A stretch of 64,000 bases of DNA from Streptomyces coeruleorubidus (GTDB lineage: Bacteria; Actinomycetota; Actinomycetes; Streptomycetales; Streptomycetaceae). The notes under the pieces were generated by a model. It was given only the letters and a program-made list of their open reading frames with translations, was not told the DNA's origin and searched no databases. Numbering within the stretch: position 1 is the stretch's first letter; every line of letters starts with the position of its first letter. The stretch is from positions 1,736,001-1,800,000 of the forward strand of contig NZ_CP023694.1 of the NCBI RefSeq assembly GCF_008705135.1. Direction: 5' to 3'. The position numbers and the translations under genes are program-made. Shown here piece after piece: positions 16,519 to 24,654 of the stretch.

Positions 16519-17724
16519 ATGAGCAACGTGGTCTACGAACAGCGCGAGGTGAAACGGTCACGGTACGCCGTGGCCGCCGTCTTCGCGGTGCACGGCGCCG
16601 TGACCGGCTCGTTCGCCACTCGCGTGCCGTGGATCCAGGACCACGCGGGCGTCAGCGCCGGACAGTTGGGAATCGCGCTCGCCTTCCCCGCTCTCGGCGC
16701 GTCCGTCGCGATGCCGCTCGCCGGCAGCGTCAGCCACCGCTTCGGTGCCCGCAACGCGCTGCGCGTACTGATCGCCCTGTGGACGCTCTCGCTGGTCCTG
16801 CCGTCCCTCGCCCCGAACCTGCTCACGCTCTGCCTGGCCCTGTTCACCTACGGCGCCACGGCGGGCATGGCGGACGTGGCGATGAACGCGCTGGGCGTCG
16901 AGGTCGAGAACCGCCTCGGCCGGTCGATCATGTCCGGGCTGCACGGCATGTGGAGCGCGGGCGCCCTGGTCGGCTCGGCGGCCGGCACACTCGCCGCGCA
17001 CCTCGGCTCGGACGCCCGGTTGCACCACGTCCTGGCCGCCGCGGTCCTCACCGTCGTCGGCGTGCTCTCCTGCCAGTGGGTGCTCGACCTCCAGCCCGCC
17101 GAGGACGAGGATCCGCCGCCGAGGTTCGCCCTGCCGCCGCGGTCGGCGCTGCTCATCGGCGCGATCGGGTTCTGCGCGGTGTTCGCCGAGGGCGCGAGTC
17201 TGGACTGGTCGGCGGTCTACCTGCGCGAACAGCTTGAGACCTCGGCCGGTCTCGCGGCGGCGTGCACGACCGGCTTCACACTCACCATGGCCATCGCCCG
17301 GATCGCCGGCGACCGGATCGTGGACCGCTTCGGCGCCGTGCGGACCGTGCGCGCGAGCGGTGTGCTCGCCGTCCTCGGCGGGCTGCTGATCGTCGTGGCG
17401 GAGCAGCCGGCGGTGGCGATGGCCGGGTTCGCGCTGATGGGGCTGGGCATCGCCGTCGTCGTACCGCTGTGCTTCGCGGCGGCGGGCCGCAGCGGCTCCA
17501 ACCCGAGCCTGGCCATCGCGGGCGTCGCGACCATCACGTACACCTCGGGTCTGATCGCGCCGAGTGCGATCGGCATGCTGGCGCAGGCGACCAGCCTGAT
17601 GGTGTCGTTCGCCCTGGTGACGCTGCTGTCCTGCGGACTGGTGGCGTTCGCGCCCGTGCTGCGCCCCGGCGACCGGGTGAAGACCGGCCGGCCGGACTCG
17701 GTGGTCCGCGACCCCCGGCCCTGA
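16519..17724 (+). CDS. MFS transporter, YbjJ-like
   Basis: The 401-residue membrane protein starts at ATG 16519, with GGAG upstream, and shows about 12 helices in two halves. Signature pieces are GSVSHRFGARNALRV in the loop between helices 2 and 3 and TYGATAGMADVAMNALGVEV in helix 4, typical of the YbjJ/fucose-permease-like branch. Opposite the ROK regulator, it probably exports or imports a sugar-type compound under its control. The last 20 residues are a polar tail. Confidence 0.88.
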   Translation: MSNVVYEQREVKRSRYAVAAVFAVHGAVTGSFATRVPWIQDHAGVSAGQLGIALAFPALGASVAMPLAGSVSHRFGARNALRVLIALWTLSLVLPSLAPNLLTLCLALFTYGATAGMADVAMNALGVEVENRLGRSIMSGLHGMWSAGALVGSAAGTLAAHLGSDARLHHVLAAAVLTVVGVLSCQWVLDLQPAEDEDPPPRFALPPRSALLIGAIGFCAVFAEGASLDWSAVYLREQLETSAGLAAACTTGFTLTMAIARIAGDRIVDRFGAVRTVRASGVLAVLGGLLIVVAEQPAVAMAGFALMGLGIAVVVPLCFAAAGRSGSNPSLAIAGVATITYTSGLIAPSAIGMLAQATSLMVSFALVTLLSCGLVAFAPVLRPGDRVKTGRPDSVVRDPRP

Positions 17725-17826
17725 ACGGACGCCGGGCCGGCCCGGGCAGCCCCGGTCACCAGCGCTTCCGGCGCACCCCGACAATGGTCCGGACACTCGC
17801 ACGTACGACGAAAGCGAAACCGCACC

Positions 17827-19206
17827 ATGGATCTCGGCGTCCGCTGGAAACTGCACGGCGACGGACGCACCCCGGCGCCCGGCGCCGTGGTCCGCCCCGA
17901 CGAGCGGCTCTCCTGGCCCCGCACGGCCGGGCTGGGCGCCCAGCACGTGGTGGCCATGTTCGGTGCGTCCTTCGTGGCCCCGGTTCTGATGGGCCTGGAC
18001 CCCAACCTCGCGATCATGATGTCGGGCGTCGCGACCGTCGTGTTCCTGCTCGCCACCCGCGGCCGCGTCCCCAGCTACCTGGGCTGCTCGCTGTCCTTCG
18101 TCGGCGTGGCGGCGGTCATCCGCGCCCAGGGCGGCAGCAGCGCCACCGTCACCGGCGCGGTGTTCGTCGTCGGCGCCGCGCTGTTCCTGGTGGGGCTCGC
18201 CGTGCGGCGGTTCGGGGCGCGGATCATCCACGCCGCGATGCCGCCGATCGTGACCGGCGCGGTGGTGATGCTGATCGGCTTCAACCTGGCGCCGGTGACC
18301 GCCTCGACGTACTGGCCGCAGGACCAGTGGACGGCCCTGCTCGTGATGCTCTTCACCGGGCTGGCGGTCGTCTGTCTGCGCGGCTTCTGGTCCCGGATCG
18401 CGATCTTCCTGGGGCTGGTCTTCGGGTACGGCGTCTCCTGGGTCTTCGACCTGGTCTTCGGCAAGATCCACTCGGTGGACGCGAGCGGCAAGCTCACCGA
18501 CCACTGGCGGCTCGACCTCTCCGGCGTGGGCCAGGCCGACTGGATCGGGCTGCCGACCCTGCACGGCCCGTCGTTCGAGTGGTCGGCGATCCTGGTCGCC
18601 CTGCCGGTCGTCATCGCCCTGGTCGCGGAGAACGCCGGGCATGTGAAGGCGGTCGGCGAGATGACCGGCGACCCGCTGGACGACAAGCTCGGCACGGCGA
18701 TCGCCGCAGACGGCGTGGGTTCGATGCTGTCCACCGCGGTCGGCGGCCCGCCCAACACCACGTACTCCGAGAACATCGGCGTGATGGCCGCGACCCGCGT
18801 TTACTCGACGGCCGCCTACTGGGCCGCCGCCGGGTTCGCCCTGCTCTTCGGCCTCTGCCCGAAGTTCGGCGCGGTCGTGGCGGCGATCCCGGGCGGTGTG
18901 CTCGGCGGCATCACCGTCATCCTGTACGGCATGATCGGCCTGCTCGGCGCCCAGATCTGGATCAACGCCGGAGTGGACCTGCGCAATCCGCTGAACCTGG
19001 TCCCGGCGGCCGCCGGCATCATCATCGGCGTCGGCAACGTCTCCCTGGAGATCACGGACACTTTCTCGCTGAGCGGCATCGCGCTCGGCACGCTCGTCGT
19101 CATCACGGGCTACCACGCGCTGCGGGCCTTCGCCCCGCCCCACCTGAAGACGCAGCAGCCGCTGCTGGACGAGGGCACCAGCTCCTACGACGAGGCCAAG
19201 TCGTAG
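17827..19206 (+). CDS. uracil-xanthine (NCS2) permease
   Basis: The 459-residue protein has 12-14 membrane segments and the NCS2 motifs AMFGASFVAPVLMG near residue 43 and VALVAENAGHVKAVGEMTG near residue 265, plus GGPPNTTYSENIGVMAATRV near 300, where substrate is bound. It should bring uracil (or xanthine) in with protons. It is not linked to the pyr cluster, which lies 27 kb away. Its last 22 bases overlap the end of the convergent GH6 gene. Confidence 0.93.
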   Translation: MDLGVRWKLHGDGRTPAPGAVVRPDERLSWPRTAGLGAQHVVAMFGASFVAPVLMGLDPNLAIMMSGVATVVFLLATRGRVPSYLGCSLSFVGVAAVIRAQGGSSATVTGAVFVVGAALFLVGLAVRRFGARIIHAAMPPIVTGAVVMLIGFNLAPVTASTYWPQDQWTALLVMLFTGLAVVCLRGFWSRIAIFLGLVFGYGVSWVFDLVFGKIHSVDASGKLTDHWRLDLSGVGQADWIGLPTLHGPSFEWSAILVALPVVIALVAENAGHVKAVGEMTGDPLDDKLGTAIAADGVGSMLSTAVGGPPNTTYSENIGVMAATRVYSTAAYWAAAGFALLFGLCPKFGAVVAAIPGGVLGGITVILYGMIGLLGAQIWINAGVDLRNPLNLVPAAAGIIIGVGNVSLEITDTFSLSGIALGTLVVITGYHALRAFAPPHLKTQQPLLDEGTSSYDEAKS

Positions 19207-20390
19207 GCGTACGACGCCGTGAACGTCCCCGGCTTGCCCTTGCAGCCGTCCGACTCCCCCGGCAGCTTGATCCACAGGTAGGCGTCGATCCGGTCCTCGC
19301 CCGTGCTGAGGGTCGGTGCCCGGCCGAGCTCGCGGCCCGCCGGGTCGCACCAGGTGCCGTCGGGCGGGGCGCCGTTGCCGTTGCGGCTGGTGTCGATGAC
19401 GGCGCCCAGGCCCGCCGGGCCGCCGAGCGCGTCCAGGACCCGCCGGTCGTAAGCCACCTCGTCGGCCGTGGTGTGGAAGTTGGAGACGTTGCTGAAGATC
19501 CCGTCGGAGGACTCGGGCGAGGCGGCACCGGCCTGCCGCAGCCACGCCGCCTGCTTGCCGGGCGCGTTCCAGCCGGAGTGCCCCGCGTCGAAGTACACGC
19601 GTGCCCGGGGGTTGGCGGCCTTCAGGACGCGTCCCGCCCTGGCCAGCGAGGCGAAGCGGTCCGCGCGCTCACCGGCGGACAGGCACTCGGCCTGGGCGAC
19701 CGAGTCCGGCTCCAGGACGACGATGACCTCGCCGGAGCCCAGCCCGTCGGCGAACCGGTCGATCCACGCGTCGTAGGCGTCCAGGTCGGGCGCCCCGCCC
19801 TGGGAGTGACCGCCGCAGTCCCGGCCGGGGATCGCGTAGGGCACGAGGACGGGCACCCGGCCCTGTGCGGCACCGCCCGACGTCACCGCGGCGACCCGGG
19901 CGGTCAGCGTGTCCGGGGAGTAGTCGGCGAACCAGACGGCGGCCGGCTGGTCGGCTATGCGGGAGGCGATGACCGCGTGGCGTGGGTCGCCCGCGTTGGC
20001 CCGGACCCAGTCGAGCACCTGCGAGTCGGGGTGGCGGTAGAGCCGGGAGCTCACGGGGGTGGTCCGCTCCTGCTTCTTCCGGGTTGCCGACCGCGACGGC
20101 GTGGGGCTCGGCGTCCCGGGCGCGGAGGTGGCGGGCGTGGGGGAAGCAGACTCGGTGGGTGACGGGGACGCCGACGGCACCGCGGGCAGCGGCGCCAGGC
20201 GGGGCGACGCGGACACCTCGGGGCGCCTGGCCTGGTCCGGGCCGGTCCGGTCGTCGAAGGCCGACAGCACCCCGGTGACCGCGCCGGCGGCGACCACGAC
20301 GGAGGCCGCCACGACCATCGCGCCACGCCGGAAGGCGCGCCTGCGCTCGGTCCTGCGGGCGGCCAGGCGCTGGGCACGCGAGCCTGACAC
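19185..20390 (-). CDS. glycoside hydrolase family 6 protein, membrane-anchored or secreted
   Basis: The 401-residue protein has a basic N terminus (1-24), one hydrophobic segment (about 25-45), a Ser/Thr/Pro-rich linker (about 55-110) and a GH6 catalytic domain (about 115-395). YAIPGRDCGGHSQGG carries the proposed acid Asp region and VVLEPDS the second Asp loop of endoglucanases and cellobiohydrolases. There is no carbohydrate-binding module and no clear signal-peptidase site after the hydrophobic segment, so it may stay anchored. It would cut beta-1,4-glucan. Its end overlaps the permease gene by 22 bases. Confidence 0.88.
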   Translation of the reverse strand: MSGSRAQRLAARRTERRRAFRRGAMVVAASVVVAAGAVTGVLSAFDDRTGPDQARRPEVSASPRLAPLPAVPSASPSPTESASPTPATSAPGTPSPTPSRSATRKKQERTTPVSSRLYRHPDSQVLDWVRANAGDPRHAVIASRIADQPAAVWFADYSPDTLTARVAAVTSGGAAQGRVPVLVPYAIPGRDCGGHSQGGAPDLDAYDAWIDRFADGLGSGEVIVVLEPDSVAQAECLSAGERADRFASLARAGRVLKAANPRARVYFDAGHSGWNAPGKQAAWLRQAGAASPESSDGIFSNVSNFHTTADEVAYDRRVLDALGGPAGLGAVIDTSRNGNGAPPDGTWCDPAGRELGRAPTLSTGEDRIDAYLWIKLPGESDGCKGKPGTFTASYAYDLASS

Positions 20391-20493
20391 GGTGCCGGTC
20401 CCCCTCCCCCTGCGGCGGGCGACGTTCCCCCGTTTCGGGGAAGCGCCGGGCCTGCCGGTACTCCCGCCAGCCTAGAGCTGGGACTCTGCCCGC

Positions 20494-21261
20494 ATGCCGC
20501 GATGCGAACAAGTCCCCCCAGCCGTGGACACTCCGGTCGACGGAGTCATCTCCCGTATGCGCGCCCTCGACGCGACCCTGCACCCCCGGGACGGGGTGGC
20601 CGTCTTCAACCGCGTCTACCTCGCCGTGACGGAAGTGGTGGACCGGTACGTCGACACCGGGCGGTTCGCGGACCCGCACGCCGCGATCACGCTGGACGTA
20701 CGGTTCGCGCAGCGGTACCTGGAGGCCGTCGAGGAGGTGGCCGGCGAGCGGCGCCCGCCGGCCTGCTGGCGGCCGCTGTTCCAGTTCCGCCGTCATCCCG
20801 GGGTACGTCCGTTGCAGTTCGCGCTCGCGGGCATCAACGCGCACATCGGGCACGATCTCGCGCTGGCCGTCGTGGACACCTGCCGTACGCTCGGCTGCGC
20901 ACCCGCCGACCTGGAGGACGAGTTCGACGCGGTGGGCGATCTCCTCGTCTCGCTGGAGGAGCGCATCCGCGAAGATCTGATGCCGGGCCCCGATATCCTC
21001 CAGATCGCCGACCCGCTGACCCATCTGCTCGGCGCATGGAGTCTGGAGCGCGCCCGGGACGCCACCTGGACGGCGGCCCGGGCCCTGTGGGCGCTGCGCG
21101 GACTCCCCGACGTGGCCGAGGAGTTCACCGACCGCCTGGACACGGCGGTGGGCTTCGCGGGGCGCATGCTGCTCACGCCCCTGCCGCAGCCCTCCTGCCT
21201 GCCGCAGCCCTCCTGCCTGCCTCAGTCCTCCGGCAGCTCGACGGGCGCGATCTCGTCGTAG
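20494..21261 (+). CDS. DUF5995 family protein
   Basis: The 255-residue protein is mostly helical, with no signal or membrane segment. Blocks such as GVAVFNRVYLAVTEVVDRYV, LDVRFAQRYL and FALAGINAHIGHDLALAVVD mark it as the DUF5995 family common in actinobacteria. The function is not known. The C terminus ends in a repeated PQPSCLPQPSCLPQSS that comes from an 18-bp tandem duplication and overlaps the convergent amine oxidase gene by 40 bases. The real functional protein probably ends before this tail. Confidence 0.8.
   Translation: MPRCEQVPPAVDTPVDGVISRMRALDATLHPRDGVAVFNRVYLAVTEVVDRYVDTGRFADPHAAITLDVRFAQRYLEAVEEVAGERRPPACWRPLFQFRRHPGVRPLQFALAGINAHIGHDLALAVVDTCRTLGCAPADLEDEFDAVGDLLVSLEERIREDLMPGPDILQIADPLTHLLGAWSLERARDATWTAARALWALRGLPDVAEEFTDRLDTAVGFAGRMLLTPLPQPSCLPQPSCLPQSSGSSTGAISS
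21181..21232. repeat. 18-bp tandem repeat at a convergent gene end
   Basis: CTGCCGCAGCCCTCCTGC occurs exactly twice (21181-21198 and 21199-21216), followed by a diverged third copy that contains the stop codon of the oxidase gene. It lengthens the DUF5995 protein by repeats of PQPSCL. Confidence 0.8.
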
Positions 21262-22919
21262 GCGTCGCCGGGCCCCGGGTTGGCCGGGTCGGTCGTGCCG
21301 CCGAAGTGGTGCATGACGCCCCAGACCGCGTTGAGGGCGGTCTGGACGGCGCCCTCGGCCCAGCCGGCCGTCCAGGAGATGTCGTCGCCGGCGAGGAAGA
21401 TGCCGCGCTTGTCCTCGGGCAGCCGGTCCTGCATGAAGTGCGTGAACAGGCGCCGCTGGTAGCGGTAGTGGCCGGGCAGGTTGGCCTTGAACGCGCCCAT
21501 GAAGTAGGGCTCGTTCTCCCAGGAGACGGTCACCGGGTTGCCGATGATGTGCTTGCGGATGTCGACCTTGGGATAGATCTCGCCGAGCGACTTCAGCATG
21601 ACCTCCATCCGCTCGTTCGCGGACAGCGGCAGCCACTTGAGGCTGTCGTCGCACCAGGTGTAGGAGAGGCAGATGACGGCGGGCTGGTCCGGGCCGTTGT
21701 CGAGCAGGTAGGTCCCGCGCGTCATCCGGTCGGTGAGCGTCATCGACATGACGTCCCGCCCGGTCTCCTCGTCCTTGTCCAGCCAGAACGGGCGGTCGAC
21801 CGGCACGAAGAGCTTGGAGCTCTCCATGTAGTGGGTGCGTTCGATGGCCGTCCAGTGGTCGATCGGGAAGAGCGAGTCGTCACAGTCGATCTTCGACAGC
21901 AGCATCCAGGACTGGGCGGTGAAGATCGCCGCCGGGTAGGTGCGGATGTCGCCGTGCGCGTCGGTCACCGTGATGCGGTTGCCGGCGGTGCGGTGCAGTC
22001 GGGTGACGGCCGGGCGGGGCTGACGGTTCTCGTGGAGGCTCGCGAGCGAGGTCCCGTAGGCCCAGTGGACGATCTTCTCCGGCTCGCGCTCCCATAGGCG
22101 CAGCGGCAGTTGCTGGGAGCCGCCGACGATGCCGCGGTGGTGGTCGTCGGCCTCGGTGTAGACGACGCGGAGGATCTCCAGGATGGAGTTCGGGAAGTCG
22201 GTGTCCCAGCCGCCCGTGCCGAAGCCGACCTGGCCGAAGATCTCGCGGTGCCGGAAGGACCGGAACGCCTCGGAGTCGCAGAGGAAGCCGTAGAAGGTCT
22301 GGTTGTCGAGCTTCTCGACGAGCCTGGACCAGATCTCGCGGATGCGCGGGACGTCCCGCTCGCGCAGGGCGCGGTTCATGTCGGAGAAGTCGGCGCCCTC
22401 CTCCAGGCACCGGTTCCAGGCCTCGGCGACGTCCCGGTAGACCTGGGGCAGGTCGGCGATCGTCTCGGCGTAGTGCGACTCGCCCTTGAGGTCGACGACG
22501 GTCGACGGGGTCGTCTCCGCCAGGGGGTTGGGGAAGGGCCGCGTCTGAAGGCCGACCAGGTCGATGTAGTGCTGGAGGGCGGTGGAGGACGGCGGGAAGC
22601 GCATCGCGCCCATCTCGGCGGTGAGGGAGTCGTCGCACCCGTCGAAGCCCACCGTCCGCAGCCGGCCGCCGATCCGGTCGGCCTCGTACACGACCGGCTT
22701 GAGGCCCATCTTCATCAGCTCGTACGCGGCGACGATGCCGGACAGGCCGCCGCCGATGACCGCGACCTCCGTGCCGTGCTCGGTCGCGGGTATCTGCCCG
22801 AGGCCCGCCGGGTGGGCGAGGAAGTCGTCGTACGCGTACGGGAAGTCCGGGCCGAACATGGTGATCGGCGGCTGCTGCGCGTCTGCGTGCTCGACGGCGT
22901 TGGGCACGGTGGACGTCAT
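21222..22919 (-). CDS. flavin L-amino-acid 2-monooxygenase, DavB-like
   Basis: The 565-residue FAD enzyme starts at ATG 22919. IGGGLSG (55-61) is the dinucleotide-binding motif, and ELMKMGLKPVVYEADRIGGR follows it. The N-terminal MFGPDFPYAYDDFLAHPAGL, the middle FGQVGFGTGGWDTDFPNS and the C-terminal GIFLAGDDISWTAGWAEGAV match what I remember of Pseudomonas putida lysine 2-monooxygenase DavB very closely, more than plain monoamine oxidases. Such enzymes turn an L-amino acid into the amide one carbon shorter. The amidase gene next to it (51 bases upstream) completes the route. Lysine is the best guess; tryptophan (IaaM-like) cannot be excluded. Confidence 0.88.
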   Translation of the reverse strand: MTSTVPNAVEHADAQQPPITMFGPDFPYAYDDFLAHPAGLGQIPATEHGTEVAVIGGGLSGIVAAYELMKMGLKPVVYEADRIGGRLRTVGFDGCDDSLTAEMGAMRFPPSSTALQHYIDLVGLQTRPFPNPLAETTPSTVVDLKGESHYAETIADLPQVYRDVAEAWNRCLEEGADFSDMNRALRERDVPRIREIWSRLVEKLDNQTFYGFLCDSEAFRSFRHREIFGQVGFGTGGWDTDFPNSILEILRVVYTEADDHHRGIVGGSQQLPLRLWEREPEKIVHWAYGTSLASLHENRQPRPAVTRLHRTAGNRITVTDAHGDIRTYPAAIFTAQSWMLLSKIDCDDSLFPIDHWTAIERTHYMESSKLFVPVDRPFWLDKDEETGRDVMSMTLTDRMTRGTYLLDNGPDQPAVICLSYTWCDDSLKWLPLSANERMEVMLKSLGEIYPKVDIRKHIIGNPVTVSWENEPYFMGAFKANLPGHYRYQRRLFTHFMQDRLPEDKRGIFLAGDDISWTAGWAEGAVQTALNAVWGVMHHFGGTTDPANPGPGDAYDEIAPVELPED

Positions 22920-22969
22920 GGGGTACGGACTCCTTGCAGAAGAAACAGGCGGGTGCGGGGAGGGGGAGG

Positions 22970-23758
22970 TCAGACGAGCGGCCCGTAGAGGCCCGGGCGC
23001 CGGTCCCGCAGATACGGGTTGGCCTCGCGGGACGCGGCGAGGAAGGCGGGGTCTACGTCCGCGAGGACGAGTTCCTCGGCGCGCCCGGCCCGGGTGCGGG
23101 CGACCCCGTCGGGACCGGCGAGCGTGGACAGCCCCACGAACTCGAACTCGCCCTCCCGGCCGACCCGGTTGACGTACGCGACGTACATCTGGTTCTCGAA
23201 GGCCCGCACCGGGATCATCGACTCGGCGACGAACTGGAACGGGTGCATCTGCGCGGTCGGGACGACCAGCAGGTCGGTGCCGGCGAGGGCGTGGGCGCGG
23301 ACGTTCTCCGGGAACTCGACGTCGTAGCAGATCAGGATCCCGACGCGCAGACCGTCGAGCTCCGCCTGGACGACCGGCTGGTCCCCGGCCGTGAAGTGAT
23401 CGCGCTCGAAGCAGCCGAAGAGGTGCGTCTTGCGGTAGTTGGCGAGACGCGTGCCGTCGGCGGAGATCAGCTGGGCGGAGTTGAACACGGCGTCGCCGGC
23501 CCGCTCGGGGTAGCCGTAGGCGATCGCCAGTCCGTGCCTGGTCGCGGTCTCGGCGATGGCGTCCGCGCAGTCGCCGTCGGCGGGCTCGGCGAGCCGGGCG
23601 ATGTCGTCGCCGATCGCGTACCCGGTCAGGAACATCTCCGGCGCGACCAGCAGCCCGGCGCCCGCGGCGGCGGCCCGGCCCGCGGCCTCGTCGAGGACCT
23701 TGAGGTTCTCGACGGTGGAGCCGGGTCGGCCGGAGCTCTGGAGCAGGGCGGTGCGCAT
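22970..23758 (-). CDS. nitrilase-superfamily amidase, DavA-like
   Basis: The 262-residue protein has the catalytic triad of the nitrilase superfamily: Glu41 in PEMFLTGY, Lys110 in NYRKTHLFG and Cys144 in ILICYDVEFPE. The blocks IAYGYPERAGDAVFNSAQLI and ENQMYVAYVNRVG strongly resemble DavA, 5-aminovaleramidase of Pseudomonas. It would hydrolyse the amide made by the neighbouring monooxygenase to the acid (5-aminovalerate if the substrate is lysine). It is first in a two-gene operon and has a shared regulatory motif about 100 bases upstream. Confidence 0.88.
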   Translation of the reverse strand: MRTALLQSSGRPGSTVENLKVLDEAAGRAAAAGAGLLVAPEMFLTGYAIGDDIARLAEPADGDCADAIAETATRHGLAIAYGYPERAGDAVFNSAQLISADGTRLANYRKTHLFGCFERDHFTAGDQPVVQAELDGLRVGILICYDVEFPENVRAHALAGTDLLVVPTAQMHPFQFVAESMIPVRAFENQMYVAYVNRVGREGEFEFVGLSTLAGPDGVARTRAGRAEELVLADVDPAFLAASREANPYLRDRRPGLYGPLV

Positions 23759-24066
23759 GCGTGTTCCTCACCGGTACGCGGGGGTTTCGGGGGCCTGATA
23801 GACGGTACGGTCGGCGGCTCCGGCCGGACAAGGAGCAGCCGTTGCGCGTCCGTGAGCGGATCATTGCGTTCGCCGCCTGGTAGGCGGCGATTCGTTGCGG
23901 CATCTCCGGTCGTACGTCCGGTCCGCCCGTGGGCGCAGGCCCGGGCGGGTTTCCCCCGCCGGGCGGCGGAGGCGGGGTCCCGTCCCCGGTGCGATGTGGC
24001 GCGGGCGCTGCGCCGGGACAGTGGTGAGCGTCCAGTTGACGTGCGTCACCTGCGGAAAGGACCGCC
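23759..24066. other. 308-base divergent promoter region
   Basis: This stretch separates the amidase gene (reverse) and a secreted protein gene (forward). It contains the motif described at 23859-23900 and the hairpin TCGCCGCC-TGGTA-GGCGGCGA (23870-23890) embedded in it. The 60 bases before 24067 hold CGGAAAGGACCGCC, the ribosome binding site of the secreted protein. No gene is visible. Confidence 0.6.
23859..23900 (+). promoter_or_regulatory. candidate Lrp-type site upstream of the amidase/monooxygenase operon
   Basis: GATCATTGCGTTC (23859-23871), 19 bases, then TTCGTTGC (23891-23898). The same two words, in the same order and orientation with an 18-base gap, occur upstream of the amino-acid permease at 28926-28964. 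Between the words here is a perfect 8-bp hairpin. Confidence 0.55.
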
Positions 24067-24654
24067 ATGAACCGCCGTACGAGGACCGCCTTACTCGGCT
24101 CCGCCCTGCTGCTCACCGTCGCCGCCGCGACCGGCTCCGCCGGGGCCTCCGCATTCGACGAGAGCAAGCGTGAAACCGTTCCCGCCGGAGTGTCCGCCAC
24201 CGGCGAGAGCGAGCGTGAGGCCGCCGCCCTCACCGGCAAGGCCAAGCTGTACCGGTCGGCCGGGGACGACATCACCTTCTCCTTCGACGCCCACCTGGCC
24301 GCGAAGGACAAGGCCGACCCGATGAAGGCCACCGGCACCTTCGAGTTCAGCCACTACCTGAACGGCGAGGGCGCCCGGGCGAAGGCCAAGGTCGACTGCC
24401 TGTTGACCGGCGGGAAGGTGGCCGTCGTCTCCGGTGTGATCACCGACTCCGACCTGCCGGGCGCCGAGGGCAAGCGGGTCGGCATCACCGTCCACGATGT
24501 CGGCCGGCGCGACCGCCTCGGCTACAGCTGGGCGTCCACGGGCAGTCCTGTCGAGACGAAGGAGCTGCCCAAGTGCGTGGGCTCCGCCCCCTTCGAGAAG
24601 GTCAAGAAGGGGACGGGCGACTTCACGGTCGTGCCGTGGCGGCCCGCGCTCTAG
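24067..24654 (+). CDS. secreted protein of unknown function
   Basis: The 195-residue protein starts at ATG 24067, with GGAAAGGA upstream. Residues 1-28 are a Sec signal peptide (RRTRTALLGSALLLTVAAAT, cleavage near AGASA). The mature part is charged and beta-rich (ALTGKAKLYRSAGDDITFSF, ATGTFEFSHYLNGEGARAKA) with two cysteines (in VDCLL and PKCVG), which could form one disulfide outside the cell. I do not recognise a named family. Its last 32 bases overlap the convergent MFS gene. Confidence 0.78.
   Translation: MNRRTRTALLGSALLLTVAAATGSAGASAFDESKRETVPAGVSATGESEREAAALTGKAKLYRSAGDDITFSFDAHLAAKDKADPMKATGTFEFSHYLNGEGARAKAKVDCLLTGGKVAVVSGVITDSDLPGAEGKRVGITVHDVGRRDRLGYSWASTGSPVETKELPKCVGSAPFEKVKKGTGDFTVVPWRPAL

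Noticed and set aside
16558..19545. A 995-residue reverse frame over the MFS and permease genes.
   Set aside because: The permease and MFS genes on the plus strand have clear family motifs; this frame is low-complexity.
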